DNA of 64,000 bases from Thereva unica (Eukaryota; Arthropoda; Insecta; Diptera; Therevidae): the NCBI GenBank assembly GCA_949987705.1, contig OX465282.1, positions 63,795,922 to 63,859,921 on the forward strand. Direction: 5' to 3'. Positions within the stretch are counted from its first letter, which is position 1; the number at the start of each line of letters is the position of its first letter. Under the pieces are notes generated by a model, which was not told the origin of the DNA, searched no databases, and worked only from the letters and a program-made list of their open reading frames with translations. Positions 21,408-32,161 of the stretch are shown here, one piece after another. Position numbers and translations under genes: made by a program.

Positions 21408-22945
21408 ATGGAGTCCAACGGACGTGGTAACGCTAATTATTACAATCCATCCATCCATCCATCCAATGGCGCTACAGCCCAAATCGAGCCTTGGCCTCCT
21501 CTAGGGCATTTCTCCAAGTCTGACGGTTCCTTGCAGCAGTTCTCCAGTTCCGAATGTTCAGCATTGTCTCTGCGTCAGCCGCCACAGAGTCCATCCATCT
21601 TCTCCTGGGTCTACCTACTGGTCTGTTTCCTGGAATTTCGGCCACCATAAGCCGTTTTGGGATACGGTTATCATTCATCCTGATTACGTGGCCGGCTAGT
21701 CTTAGTCTGTTGATTTTTATAAACGTTGAGAGTTCTGGGTCGTCAAAAATTTCATACAACTCGTTGTTGTATCTCCTTCGCCATATCCCATCCTCTCTCG
21801 TTGGGCCTATTATGCATCTGAGCACCTTCCTCTCAAACCTGTTGACTCGTTCCTCTATCTCCTGGGTCATAGTCCAAGTCTCGCTGCCATAGCACAGTAC
21901 TGGTCGTATTACTGTTTTGTAGAGTGAGAGTTTCGTTTTTCTGTGCACAAATCTTGAGTGCAATATTTGTTTTTGGGCATAAAAAGCTCTATTAGCCAGT
22001 AGTATTCGTCTAGTTACTTCTTCCTTTTCATCGTTTCTTTTTGTAATTGTAGACCCAAGGTAGACTGTTTTATCGACTACTTAGATTATGTTCGTCGATA
22101 GTTATATTTCTTCCCATTCTAAATCTTCCAGCTCTGGATTGTTGCATCACCTTCGTTTTTTCTTCATTGATGTTCAGCCCTATGTCCTTGGCCGCCTCTT
22201 TTAATTCGACATAGACTTCTTTTGCTGCCAAGAAGGACCTTCCCACGATGTTCACGTCATCCGCATATCCAAGTAATTGTACAGACTGCGTTGCTATGGA
22301 CGCATTTCTCCGTACTGATGTTTTTCTTATCACCCATTCTAGGGCCAGGTTGAAAAGCATGGGGGCTAGTCCATCTCCTTGTCTAAGACCTTGTCGCACT
22401 TCGAACTCTTCTGTTATTGCATTTTGAATCCTTACTTTCGCCAGGGAGCTATTCGTTGCGCATTTTATCAGTCGTACCAGCTTGGAGGGGACTCCTAATT
22501 CCAATAGGATCCTGTACAGCCTCTCTCTGTTTATCGAGTCATATGCCTGTTGAAAGTCGACAAATATCTGGTATATATCTATATTCCTTTCCCAGGTTTT
22601 CTCCAGAATTTGTTTTAAGGTCAGCAGTTGGTCCGATGTTGACCTGTTTGTCCTAAAACCAGCTTGATATTCTCCTATAAGGCCTTCCGCTATAGGTTCT
22701 AGTTTTTGTTTCACAAGGATTGATTTCACTAATTATTACAAGGTGCTGGGTAATTTAGAAAATAGCAATAGTGATAACGATAAGAATGTAATAAATAAGC
22801 CACACTCAAGTGGTTATGATAACAATGTAAACTGTAGCGATGACAGAGAGAGGAAATTCTGTCCCCCGATAATTTTATATAATTGTAATGTAAAAAAACG
22901 AGTGCGCCTAGGACCACACTTTAAAAGTGTTAACTTCTATGGCTA
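21408..22945 (+). pseudogene. Possible LINE ORF1, split by a LINE insertion
   Basis: The frame starts with ATG at 21408 (MESNGRGNANYY), is interrupted by a LINE at 21446-22728, and continues after the duplicated target to 22945. The second half is Asn- and Ser-rich and ends KFCPPIILYNCNVKKRV, which resembles the region before the zinc knuckles of Jockey-type ORF1 (Gag-like) proteins. It then stops. I infer a truncated nucleic-acid-binding ORF1; a host gene cannot be excluded. Confidence 0.45.
21446..22728 (-). mobile_element. RTE-like LINE, 5'-truncated, TSD CTAATTATTACAA
   Basis: A perfect 13-bp duplication flanks the element (21433-21445 and 22729-22741). On the minus strand it begins inside the reverse transcriptase and ends with a four-unit GGAT tail a few bases after the stop. 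Two frames cover it. The first (22729-22070) carries IFVDFQQAYDSI, GLRQGDGLAP and the catalytic YADD. The second (21963-21472) carries VLCYGSETWTM and the GRPRRRWMDS block. A frameshift or stop separates them near 22080, so it is not functional. Confidence 0.92.
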
Positions 22946-23918
22946 GTCAAAATTTCCAAATCAATCTTAATACAGGACGATAAGGATCAGTATATTTTAT
23001 TTATGAATATTCTGTTTAAAGTTTATTTAATTTTTACTGTATGCACTCACTCCAAAATGTGTTGCAATGTTTTGGTTGTTAAACTATTTGGATTAAACTT
23101 ATCACACAAAGATCGGACGGTGGAAGACTGGGATAATGTAGTGTTTAGTAAAAATAGTAGATAATATATAGTAATAAATACATAGTACATAGTTTATAGG
23201 AAATATGTAGTAGATAGTACACAGTACATATCGTCGGGTTGATGCAATAGTCACGAAACAGAAATTTTTGCTATTTTAAACATTGTGCAAATATGTAAAA
23301 AAGTTATAGTATATTCAGCCAAATTCACGCATCTAAATTTTTATGGGAATTTACAGGATTCAATTTGAATTTTTTCAGAACATAGCACATAATATGCAGT
23401 ACATTGTATATAGTACGTAATAGATAATATATATAATACATAGTAAGGGAGGCGCTCCCAGCTGATGTTAATTATTTTAGACGGTACCTCCGGAGTCTCT
23501 CAACTCCACGACCCTCCGGCGAGCCAGCCCTACTCTTGAGACTCGGGGTACTGTCTTGCGAATTTTCAGGCGATTCTTTGTCCAAAAATTTCTTTGTGTG
23601 TGGATCGACGGTTGGCCTCTTCGGGCAACCAACCCTAGGTGCACATTACATGGAGATGGCATAGGCGGGGAAGTTCTTCCCTTTTCCTTCCATAGAATGT
23701 GTTTTGGAAGTACTTAAATTTATTATTAAGCTCATAATACAAAGTTATTATATTGTAAATTTTTGTAATGTAATTTAGTCGGGGTAGGCGTGAAGGGGTG
23801 GGATAGCTTGAAGTAAAATTAAGTGATTTATATTTATATCATAAACATAAATTCAAATATATGGTTATACATTAAAGATAAAAAACTTAATGGCTGAGAT
23901 AAGTGAGATGATTAACAA
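22946..23918. other. AT-rich and low-complexity DNA, no gene recognised
   Basis: Around 23150-23460 there is a loose repeat of TAGTA/CATAGTA words. From about 23455 to 23700 the base composition becomes GC-richer, as if this were a fragment of a different element, but I could not identify it. No supportable coding region. Confidence 0.4.
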
Positions 23919-24111
23919 ATGAAACGACCGCTACGCAGTTTTTCAACACGCTTTTTGCGCGAAATCAAACTCTTGGTCACCAAACCCATTCTCCTCCGCA
24001 TTACTTATAAGTCATTACAGAAAACCCTAAATAAAGAAGTACTTCCAAATCGACTTCCCAGAGTAAATACTTGGGATTTTCCCAACTGGGATACTACCCC
24101 AGATATGTAAA

Positions 24112-24552
24112 GGCCCAATTACAATGACCGGATTAGAGCGGAACAGAATCGGATTGAACTGTCAAAGTGGTTTTCCAAGCATGCGTTTTCCATTTAACCG
24201 ATTACAATGAACGGATTCAAACGCATTTGATCGCATCTGTGCCGGATTCGTTTTAGTTTGTTTAGAAATCGCCGGATTGAGCTGTCAAAATTTTGGTAAA
24301 CAAAAGCTGTGAATGTTTAAGGTTTTATTTTGTTTGGTTTGTTATGTTTTTAAAAATGTTTTCGGACGAGCAGTTAATTGCAGAGGTGAAAGATTACGAA
24401 GTACTGTACAACAAGGCAAAGAGTGGCTATAAAAACTTTGACGTTTAAATGCGAACTGATCCGTTCATTGTAATCAGGGCAGTTTCCTATCCGTTCTGAT
24501 GCGTTCTTTTGACATTTCAATCCGCATAGATCCGGTCATTGTAATTGGGCCT
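24112..24552. mobile_element. PIF/Harbinger-type MITE, TSD TAA
   Basis: The ends AGGCCCAATTACAATGACCG and its reverse complement match over about 23 bp, and TAA flanks both sides (24109-24111 and 24553-24555). A 3-bp TWA duplication is the mark of PIF/Harbinger elements. Subterminal words ATCCG/CGGAT and GTCATTGTAAT recur in both directions. The 441-bp body holds the first 30 codons of a MADF/Myb-like gene. Confidence 0.88.
24356..24448 (+). pseudogene. Truncated MADF/Myb-like ORF start within the MITE
   Basis: An ATG opens a 30-codon frame beginning MFSDEQLIAEVKDYEVLYNK and ending at a stop just before the right terminal repeat. The pattern (acidic start, hydrophobic helix, LIAxVKxYEVLYN) resembles the first helix of a MADF domain, the Myb-type DNA-binding protein encoded by many Harbinger transposons next to their nuclease. 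I infer that this MITE arose by internal deletion of an autonomous element and kept the 5' end of that gene. Confidence 0.55.
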
Positions 24553-24555
24553 TAA

Positions 24556-25301
24556 GTAAAATACAGATGCCCAGTCGAATAGGCGAAACGCCGAAACGTA
24601 TTCCATGTTGCCGAAAGCGATTAGTCGAAGCAAAATATTTAAATATTGCAGCCATGTAGCTGGCTAGAGCATGGCAACTTTTAGTCGAGGTCCAGCAACA
24701 GACAGCAGCGATGGTGATACGCGCATTTTTGTTGCGCACTCGTTTCTGGGCACTTGTGCTTATACAGCTGGCTAGAGCATGGAAACTTTTGGTTTAGCTC
24801 CACCTACCCACCGCTACCTAGCAGCAGGCGAAATAGCCCGCGCTTGGTGAAAGGGATTAGGTTTCAATGTATTTTGAGAGCGGGGTCTGCATTGCAGGAA
24901 TATGATATGAATGCTGAGAGCAGCTTCTGCATTGCAACATCGATCGATCGTAGAATCATAAGGAATTGCATTAAAAAAATTTAAAAGTAGAAACAAACTT
25001 TTTTCTAATGTCGAAATTTATGAAGATGCCAACATCGCGCCGCTAATGTATGTAATGGACAAATGGAGCAGTAGGATCAATAAACTCCAGTCCCACGATA
25101 ATCCTTTGATCAGAGAAATCTAAAAAATTTCCCGTATTAATGAAGGGCTAGATAATTATTATCTCTCGCCGATTAATCTAAACAATAACAATATATAAAC
25201 TCCCGCGATAAGCAGAATAACTGATTTTTATTTTAAGAGAGATTCAGTGCATCATCGAGGATAGCTACCCTTCCTGTTATCCTTACTATCCTTATCCTTA
25301 C
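24556..25301. other. No gene recognised; contains a direct repeat
   Basis: AGCTGGCTAGAGCATGGCAACTTTT-like words occur twice, near 24658 and 24769, about 112 bp apart. Short frames on both strands lack domains. The segment ends at the border of the Helitron-like element. Confidence 0.35.
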
Positions 25302-25325
25302 TAATATTATAAATGCGAAAGTAAC

Positions 25326-25358
<33 letters not shown>

Positions 25359-28300
25359 ATGTTACGCTTTCACGCCTAAACCGCTGGACCGATTTTGATG
25401 AAATTTGCAACAGACATAGTTTAGACCTTGGAGACGGACATAGGCTATTTTTTTTTGGAGAAAAAAGGGTTGAAGGGGGTGAAATGGGGTTCAATAAGTT
25501 GTAAGGGGATTTATTTTCTTTACTTTTTTTCTATTGTATAAAAAGTAACTGACTGAAAGACAACGCACAACCTAAACCGCTACAGCTAAAGGGCTGAAAT
25601 TTTCGACAGTGCATCCCTAGCGATTTTTCGAAATTCATCGCCTAAGGGGGTGAAATAGGGTCAACTCAAAACCGCTGGAGCTATAGGGCTGAAATTTTGA
25701 CAGTGCATCCCTATAATGGCGTGGACATCCACTAAGAAGCGATTTTTCGAAATTCATCCCCTAAGGGGATGAAATGGGTTTTTTCCAAACCGCTGGAGCT
25801 ATAAGGCTGTAATTTTGACAGTGCATCCCTATAATGGCGTGGTCATCCACTATTAAAAAGATTTATCGAAATTCATCCCAAAAGGGAGTGAAATGGGGTT
25901 TACCCAAACCGCTGGAGCTATAGGGCTGAAATTTTGACAGTGCATCCCTATAATGACGTGGACATCCACTAAGAAGCGATTTTTCGAAATTCATCCCCTA
26001 AGGGGATGAAATGGGTTTTTTCCAAACCGCTGGAGCTATAAGGCTGTAATTTTGACAGTGCATCCCTATAATGGCGTGGACATCCACTATAAAGCGATTT
26101 TTCGAAATTCATCCCCTAAGGGGGTGAAATGGGGTTTTTCCAAACCGCTATAGATATAGGGCTGGAATTTTGACAGTGCATCCCTATAATGGCGTGGACA
26201 TCCACTATAAAGCGATTTTTCGAAATTCATCCCCTAAGGGGGTGAAATGGGTTTTTTCCAAACCGCTATAGATATAGGGCTGAAATTTTGACAGTGCATC
26301 CCTATAATGGCGTGGACATCCACTATAGAGCGATTTTTCGAAATTCATCCCCTAAGGGGGTGAAATAGGGTTTACCCAAACCGCTAAAGGTATAGGGCTG
26401 TAATTTTGACAGTGCATCCCTATAATGGCGTGGTCTTCCACTATTAAAGCGATTTTTCAAAACTCATCCCCTAAGGGAGTGAAATGGGGTTTACCCAAAC
26501 CGCTGGAGCTATAGGGCTGAAATTTTGACAGTGCATCCCTATAATGATGTGGACATCCACTAAGAAGCGATTTTTCGAAATTCATCCCCTAAGGGGGTGA
26601 AATGGGGTTTTTCCAAACCGCTATAGCTATAGGGCTGAAATTTTGACAGTGCATCCCTATAATGGCGTGGACATCCACTATAAAGCGATTTTTCGAAATT
26701 CATCCCCTAAGGGGGGAAATGGGGTTTTTCCAAACCGCTATAGATATAGGGCTGAAATTTTGACAGTGCATCCCTATAATGGCGTGGACATCCACTATAA
26801 AGCGATTTTTCGAAATTCATCCCCTAAGAGGGTGAAATGGGGTTTTTCCAAACCGCTATAGATATAGGGCTGAAATTTTGACAGTGCATCCCTATAATGG
26901 CGTGGACATCCACTATAGAGCGATTTTTCGAAATTCATGCCCTAAGGGGGTGAAATAGGGTTTACCCAAACCGCTAAAGCTATAGGGCTGTAATTTTGAC
27001 AGTGCATCCCTATAATGGCGTGGTCTTTCACTATTAAAGCGATTTTTCAAAACTCATCCCCTAAGGGAGTGAAATGGGGTTTACCCAAACCGCTGGAGCT
27101 ATAGGGCTGAAATTTTGACAGTGCATCCCTATAGTGATGTGGACATTCACTAAGAAGCGATTTTTCGGAATTCATCCCCTAAGGGGGTGAAATGGGGTTT
27201 TTCCAAACCGCTATAGATATAGGGCTGAAATTTTGACAGTGCATCCCTATAATGGCGTGGACATCCACTATAGAGCGATTTTTCGAAATTCATCCCCTAA
27301 GGGGGTGAAATAGGGTTTACCCAAACCGCTGGAGCTATAGGGCTGAAATTTTGACAGTGCATCCCTATAGTGATGTGGACATTCACTAAGAAGCGATTTT
27401 TCGGAATTCATCCCCTAAGGGGGTGAAATGGGGTTTTTCCAAACCGCTAAATTTATAGGGCTGAAATTTTGACGGTGCATCCCTATAACGGCGTGGACAT
27501 CCACTATAAAGCGATTTTTCGAAATTCATCCCCTAAGGGGGTGAAATGGGGTTTTTCCAAACCGCTATAGATATAGGGCTGAAATTTTGACAGTGCATCC
27601 CTATAATGGCGTGGACATCCACTATAGAGCGATTTTTCGAAATTCATCCCCTAAGGGGGTGAAATAGGGTTTACCCAAACCGCTGGAGCTATAGGGCTGA
27701 AATTTTGACAGTGCATCCCTATAGTGATGTGGACATTCACTAAGAAGCGATTTTTCGGAATTCATCCCCTAAGGCGGTGAAATGGGGTTTTTCCAAACCG
27801 CTAAATTTATAGGGCTGAAATTTTGACAGTGCATCCCTATAATGGCGTGGACATCCACTATAGAGCGATTTTTCGAAATTCATCCCCTAAGGGGGTGAAA
27901 TAGGGTTTACCCAAACCGCTGGAGCTATAGGGCTGAAATTTTGACAGTGCGTCCCTTTAATGACGTGGACATCCACTAAGAAGCGATTTTTTGAAATTCA
28001 TCCCCTAAGTGGGTTAAATGGGGTTAACCCAAACCGATGGAGCTAAAGGGCTTTAATTTTGACAGTGCACCTCTATAATGACGTGGACATTCACTAAGAA
28101 GCAATTTTTCGAAATTCATTCCCTAACGCAGTGAAATGAGGGACATAAACATGCCAATCTCTGCTTCAAATTTTGCAGATTTGTTGAGCAGAGGTGATAT
28201 ACGCAGCAATTTGTTTACCATATTTATTAAAAATATGCACTATAATAAACCCTTTTAGGGATAATGAGCTGACTTTTTTGTTTGTTTGTTTTTTTTTTTT

Positions 28301-28372
28301 TGAAGGAAAACATTGCACATAATAAACAGTTTTTATTTAAAGTCGTTGCAAGGCACGCGGGTTTTATGCTAG
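25302..28372 (+). mobile_element. Helitron/Helentron-like element 1 with minisatellite core
   Basis: The 5' part begins TAATATTATAAATGCGAAAG, followed by a TCTG microsatellite and CGCTTTCACGCCTAAACCGC, a start seen in non-autonomous Helitron-like elements of many insects. The 3' end is GCAAGGCACGCGGGTTTTAT followed by GCTAG, matching the CTRR terminus of Helitrons. There are no terminal inverted repeats or target duplications, as expected for rolling-circle elements. The middle is a 118-bp minisatellite. A second element follows directly at 28373 in the same orientation with the same start and end. Confidence 0.82.
25571..28140 (+). repeat. 118-bp minisatellite, about 21 units, with higher-order pattern
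   Basis: A typical unit starts AAACCGCTGGAGCTATAGGG and includes GACAGTGCATCCCTATAATG and GAAATTCATCCCCTAAGGGG. Spacing between matching variants is an exact multiple of 118 (for example 590 bp between the variants at 26381 and 26971; 236 and 354 bp between those near 27091, 27327 and 27681). The first unit is short. A 72-codon frame at 26643-26861 is read from the repeat and is not a gene. Confidence 0.95.
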
Positions 28373-29963
28373 TAATATTATAAATGCGAAAGTAACTCTG
28401 TCTGTCTGTCTGTCTGTTACGCTTTCACGCCTAAGCCGCTGCACCGATTTTGATGAAATTTGCAACAGACATAGTTTAGACCTTGGAGACGGACATAGGC
28501 TACTTTTTTTGTAGAAAAAAGGGCTGAAGGGGGTGAAATGGGGTTCAATAAGTTGTAAGGGGATTTTTTTCTTTACTTTTTTTCTATTGTATAAAAAGTA
28601 ACTGATTGACAGACAACGCACAACCTAAACCGCTAGAGCTAAAGGGCTGAAATTTTGACAGTGTATCCGTAGCGATTTTTCGAAATTTATCCCCTAAGGG
28701 GGTGAAATAGCATCAACTCAAAACCGCTGGAGCTATAAGGCTGAAATTTTGACAGTGCATCCCTATAATGACGTGGACATCCACTAAGAAGCGATTTTAC
28801 GAAATTCATCCCCTAAAGGGGTGAAATGGGGTTTACCCAAACCGCTTGAGCTATAGGGCTGAAATTTTGACAGTGCATCCCTATAATGGCATGGAAATCC
28901 ACTATTAAAGCGATTTTTCGAAATTCATCCCCTAAGGGAGGGAAATGGGGTTTACCTAAACCGCTGGAGCTATAGGGCTGAAATTTTGACAGTGCATCCC
29001 TATAATGATGTGGACATCCACTAAAAAGCGATTTTTCGAAAATCATCCCCTAAGGGGGTGAAATGGGGTTTACCCAAACCGCTGGAGCTATAGGGCTGAA
29101 ATTTTGACAGTGCATTCCTTTAATGACGTGGACATCCACTAAAATACGATTTTTCGAAATTCATCCCCGAACGGGGTGAAATGGGGTTTTTCCAAACCGC
29201 TAAAGCTATAGGGCTGAAATTTTAACAGTGCATCCCTATATTGATGTGGACATCCACTAAAAAGCGATTTTTCTAAATTCATCCCCTAAGGGGGTGAAAT
29301 GGGGTTTACCCAAACCGCTGGAGCTATAGGGCTGAAATTTTGACAGTGCATCCCTTTAATGACGTGGACATCCACTAAAATACGATTTTTCGAAATTCAT
29401 ACCCTAAGGGGGTGAAATGGGGTTTTTCCAAACCGCTAAAGCTATAGGGCTGAAATTTTGACAGTGCATCCCTATAATGGCGTGGACATCCACTATAAAG
29501 CGATTTTGCCAAATTCATCCCCTAAGAGGGTGAAATGGGGTTAACCCAAAACTCCGAAGCTGAAGGGCTGAAATTTTGACAGTGCATCCCTATAATCACG
29601 TAGAAATGAATGACTCGAAATTTACTTTACTTAATATTCATTTGTGATTGCTTCATAATTTCTTGCACCCACGTAAATAGGCGAACAAACTTAACGAACG
29701 TTCGTCATACCCTAAAATGTCACTTCCTTTGATGACATATACATGCCAATCTCTGCTTCAAAACTTGCAGATTTGTTGAGCAGAGGTGATATACGCAGCA
29801 ATTTGTTTACCATATTTATTAAAAAAATGCACTATAATAAATCCTTTTTAGGGATAATAACAGCTGACTTTTTTGTTTGTTTGTTTTTTTTTTAAGGAAA
29901 ACATTGCACATAATAAACAATTTTTATTTAAAGGCGTTGCAAGGCACGCGGGTTTTATGCTAG
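28373..29963 (+). mobile_element. Helitron/Helentron-like element 2
   Basis: It repeats the start (TAATATTATAAATGCGAAAG, then a shorter TCTG run) and the end (GGCACGCGGGTTTTATGCTAG) of element 1, and abuts it with no spacer. Its minisatellite core is shorter, about eight units. The roughly 220 bp before the 3' terminus, from CATGCCAATCTCTGCTTCAA onward, are nearly the same in both elements. The two could come from tandem insertion or from rolling-circle read-through. Confidence 0.82.
28625..29600 (+). repeat. 118-bp minisatellite, about eight units
   Basis: Same unit as in the neighbouring element, including AAACCGCTGGAGCTATAGGG. Units are a little more divergent toward the right, and the array fades out at about 29600 before the shared 3' segment. 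Confidence 0.92.
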
Positions 29964-30375
29964 TTTTAAATAAATACAAACCATCTAATATAAGTTATAA
30001 GGCTGAGACAGGCGGTGCTGGGAAAGATGACTTTAGGCTCCACATGCCGTAAGCTCGGGGGCCTGCTCCCGTTAGTACTCGCAGTCCTTCGCTCAGCCAC
30101 AGGTACAGATGGTCCCTAATGTGGAAGGGAACCTGGCTGTGTCTGTGACTGAGTTAAGCTGTGCAATATACAAGGAAGTACTATTAGACTAAGAACCTAC
30201 TATATTGCAAGTAGTTTCTAACACATAATCAAAAGCGTCAATTAAATACGTATTATATTAAACAAAAATATTAAGATTTAAATATCAATAAGTTAGGAAT
30301 ACTCAATAACCTTTAAAAATATTTTAAAACTACAGTAAAACCACCTATGTATTCTTTATATGCAATAAAATAAGT
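29964..30375. other. No gene recognised
   Basis: A GC-richer stretch at about 30000-30160 followed by AT-rich DNA. It could be the eroded part of the LINE whose endonuclease end is readable from 30376. I see nothing else. Confidence 0.35.
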
Positions 30376-30975
30376 TTGAAGTTTAAAAACACCCACAAAA
30401 TGACGTGGATATCACCCGACGAAACTAAGAAGGGCCAGATAGACCCCGTCCTAGTAGAGAGGACAGGCGCAAACAATGTATCAGATGTTAGATCCTACCG
30501 GGAAGCATGCTGTGGCTCCGACCATTTCATGATTAAAATAGCGAGGTATAGCGAGCGACATGATGTTCGTTAGCTAAGAATTCAAATTTTGAATTGCTCT
30601 CGTTGAGAATTTTGAAATTTTCATTGTTTAAACAGGAGCACTTGAGAATTTACTGCTTTTCTATCCGGTAGAATTTGAATCCTTAGCTATCGAACATCAT
30701 GTCGGAACAGAAAAGAAAGGGGAAACAAATACTATACACATACAGTCACTACACGTAGAGTCCGGCCAAAATTTCAAGTGGGGTTAACCAAATGCTCCGG
30801 ACTGTATATAAGGGAATCACAATCGTTGACAGGCCAGCAGAACGCCCGAGGAAAATATGGTTTGAAACAGACGTTGCACACTTGTTGGGCCTACCAGAAT
30901 TGGAAGACTCTAGACCGTGAGCGAGAATGTTGGAGGAAAAAACTGAAGGATGTCAAGGCTCAATTTAGGCTGTAG
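30376..30975 (+). pseudogene. LINE relic: endonuclease end fused to RT C-terminus
   Basis: The frame at 30376-30573 has HKMTWISPDETKKGQIDPVL and SDHFMIKI, the last motifs of an APE endonuclease. The frame at 30778-30975 has the C-terminal block ending NWKTLDRERECWRKKLKDVK. The whole reverse transcriptase between them is gone and a small foldback (30557-30706) lies in the gap. The substitutions relative to the usual motif (for example QIDPVL for QIDHVL) show decay. Confidence 0.7.
30557..30706. repeat. 150-bp foldback with CGACATGATGTTCG ends
   Basis: CGACATGATGTTCG, TTAGCTAAG and AATTCAAATT at the left are mirrored by AATTTGAATCCTTAGCTA and CGAACATCATGTCG at the right. It lies inside a LINE relic, probably a small MITE insertion. 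No target duplication was found. Confidence 0.7.
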
Positions 30976-30985
30976 TGCTTTTGAA

Positions 30986-31470
30986 CTAAACTTTGCGGGC
31001 TCCATTCCACACCTCGATCGACATGGCCAATCTATCTAGCCTTATTATTTTAATCACTTTGACAATGTTTGGAATGTTACAACTTTCGCAACTCTGAGTT
31101 GTACCTTTTCCTCTAGCTTTCATCCTCCTGTACGCCTTTGTAAATCGAACGAAGGGTTCTCCTTTCAAACCTTTCGACCAATGCTTCGTTTGCGTCTTCA
31201 TTGTAACTTTATACAGTAAGACCTTATTAGCGTTGTGTAAAGTTTCAATTTTGTTTTCCTTTGATATATTTCTCGACGTCAGGTTCTTACGTAGACTAAA
31301 GTGGCATTCATTAGCCAGCGATATTCGTCTTCTGTATTCAGCAGTTGTATCATTACTTTTTCTTATAATCTACTCGCTGTATTGTAGGTGTCGATCATTA
31401 CGTTTTGCCTGCAACTTCTGGCGTTTTTTGTGCACATGTACTTTGTTTTGTTCTAGTTAACTTCCCAGTT
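30986..31470 (-). pseudogene. LINE relic, RT C-terminal region
   Basis: The minus-strand frame at 31201-30986 contains NIPNIVKVIKIIRLDRLAM, matching the conserved KIxRLRWxGHV block of RTE-like LINE proteins in degraded form. Further upstream (to about 31470) weaker similarity to the preceding RT region may continue. It is oriented opposite to the relic on its left. Confidence 0.55.
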
Positions 31471-31930
31471 TATAGGGAAGTTATTGTAATCGGTCCGAAA
31501 ATCGAAATCGGAATTTTCAACGTATTTTCATTTTTCGAGGTCCCAATAGCATTTTAAGTAGTTTGGGAAGAAGTATGTGTATGTGTGCGTCGTATATGGT
31601 CATTTTTTCCTGCATGATATCGCACGAACCATAAAAGATATTGACTGCGTTGAGGTGTCTTTCGAAGCGTATTAATGGGAATATGATCTGAAAAGATTTT
31701 CATAAAATGAGATCGAGCCGTTTTTTTTTTTGTTTTAACGACTTACGTGATTTTTGTACTTGGAGGATATCGCGAGAAACAAAAACGACATCGATTTCTT
31801 TGAGGTGCCGCTCGAAGAATATTAACGAAAGCATGTTCTGTACAAAGTTTTATAACATTCAGTCAAACCCTTTAAATTGATTACTTTTTCTAATATCTAA
31901 TTAACTTGTTGAAATGAAGTTACCTTTTCT
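31440..31930. repeat. Diverged tandem pair in an AACTTCCC-bounded repeat
   Basis: GATATCGC(A/G)CGAA...TGAGGTG(T/C)C...CGAAG...ATTAA occurs twice, at about 31617-31690 and 31768-31840, roughly 150 bp apart. The left border reads AACTTCCCAGTTTATAGGGA, a short hairpin. It looks like a dispersed non-coding repeat just 3' of SRP68. Confidence 0.45.
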
Positions 31931-32161
31931 GGAGAGCAAAGCCCAACAGAGAAGATGACAAAAGTAGTAATTGAGTTCCCTCTATAATATATCAAATTAT
32001 AGGAAAACTTTACAATGGTTTCTGGGACCAGAAGGGTAACTCTATAAAAAGCAAGCTAAATTGTTTCGTTTATATATTTAAAATACAAAAAGCCAAACAA
32101 TTAGCCAGCAACAAAAGAAATATCATATTATTTTTTTTTTTAATTTTAAATAGCAGAAAAC

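Noticed and set aside
23919..24110. 63-codon plus frame ending at the Harbinger MITE
   Set aside because: Basic, no recognisable domain, and its stop is formed by the TAA target site. Could be an exon end with a GTAAGT donor in the empty site, but nothing else supports a gene.
25571..29600. Regular 118-bp repetition that could be mistaken for a CRISPR array or a coding repeat
   Set aside because: Units are contiguous with no unique spacers, lie in a eukaryotic Helitron-like element, and have no cas-like genes. The 26643-26861 frame is a by-product.
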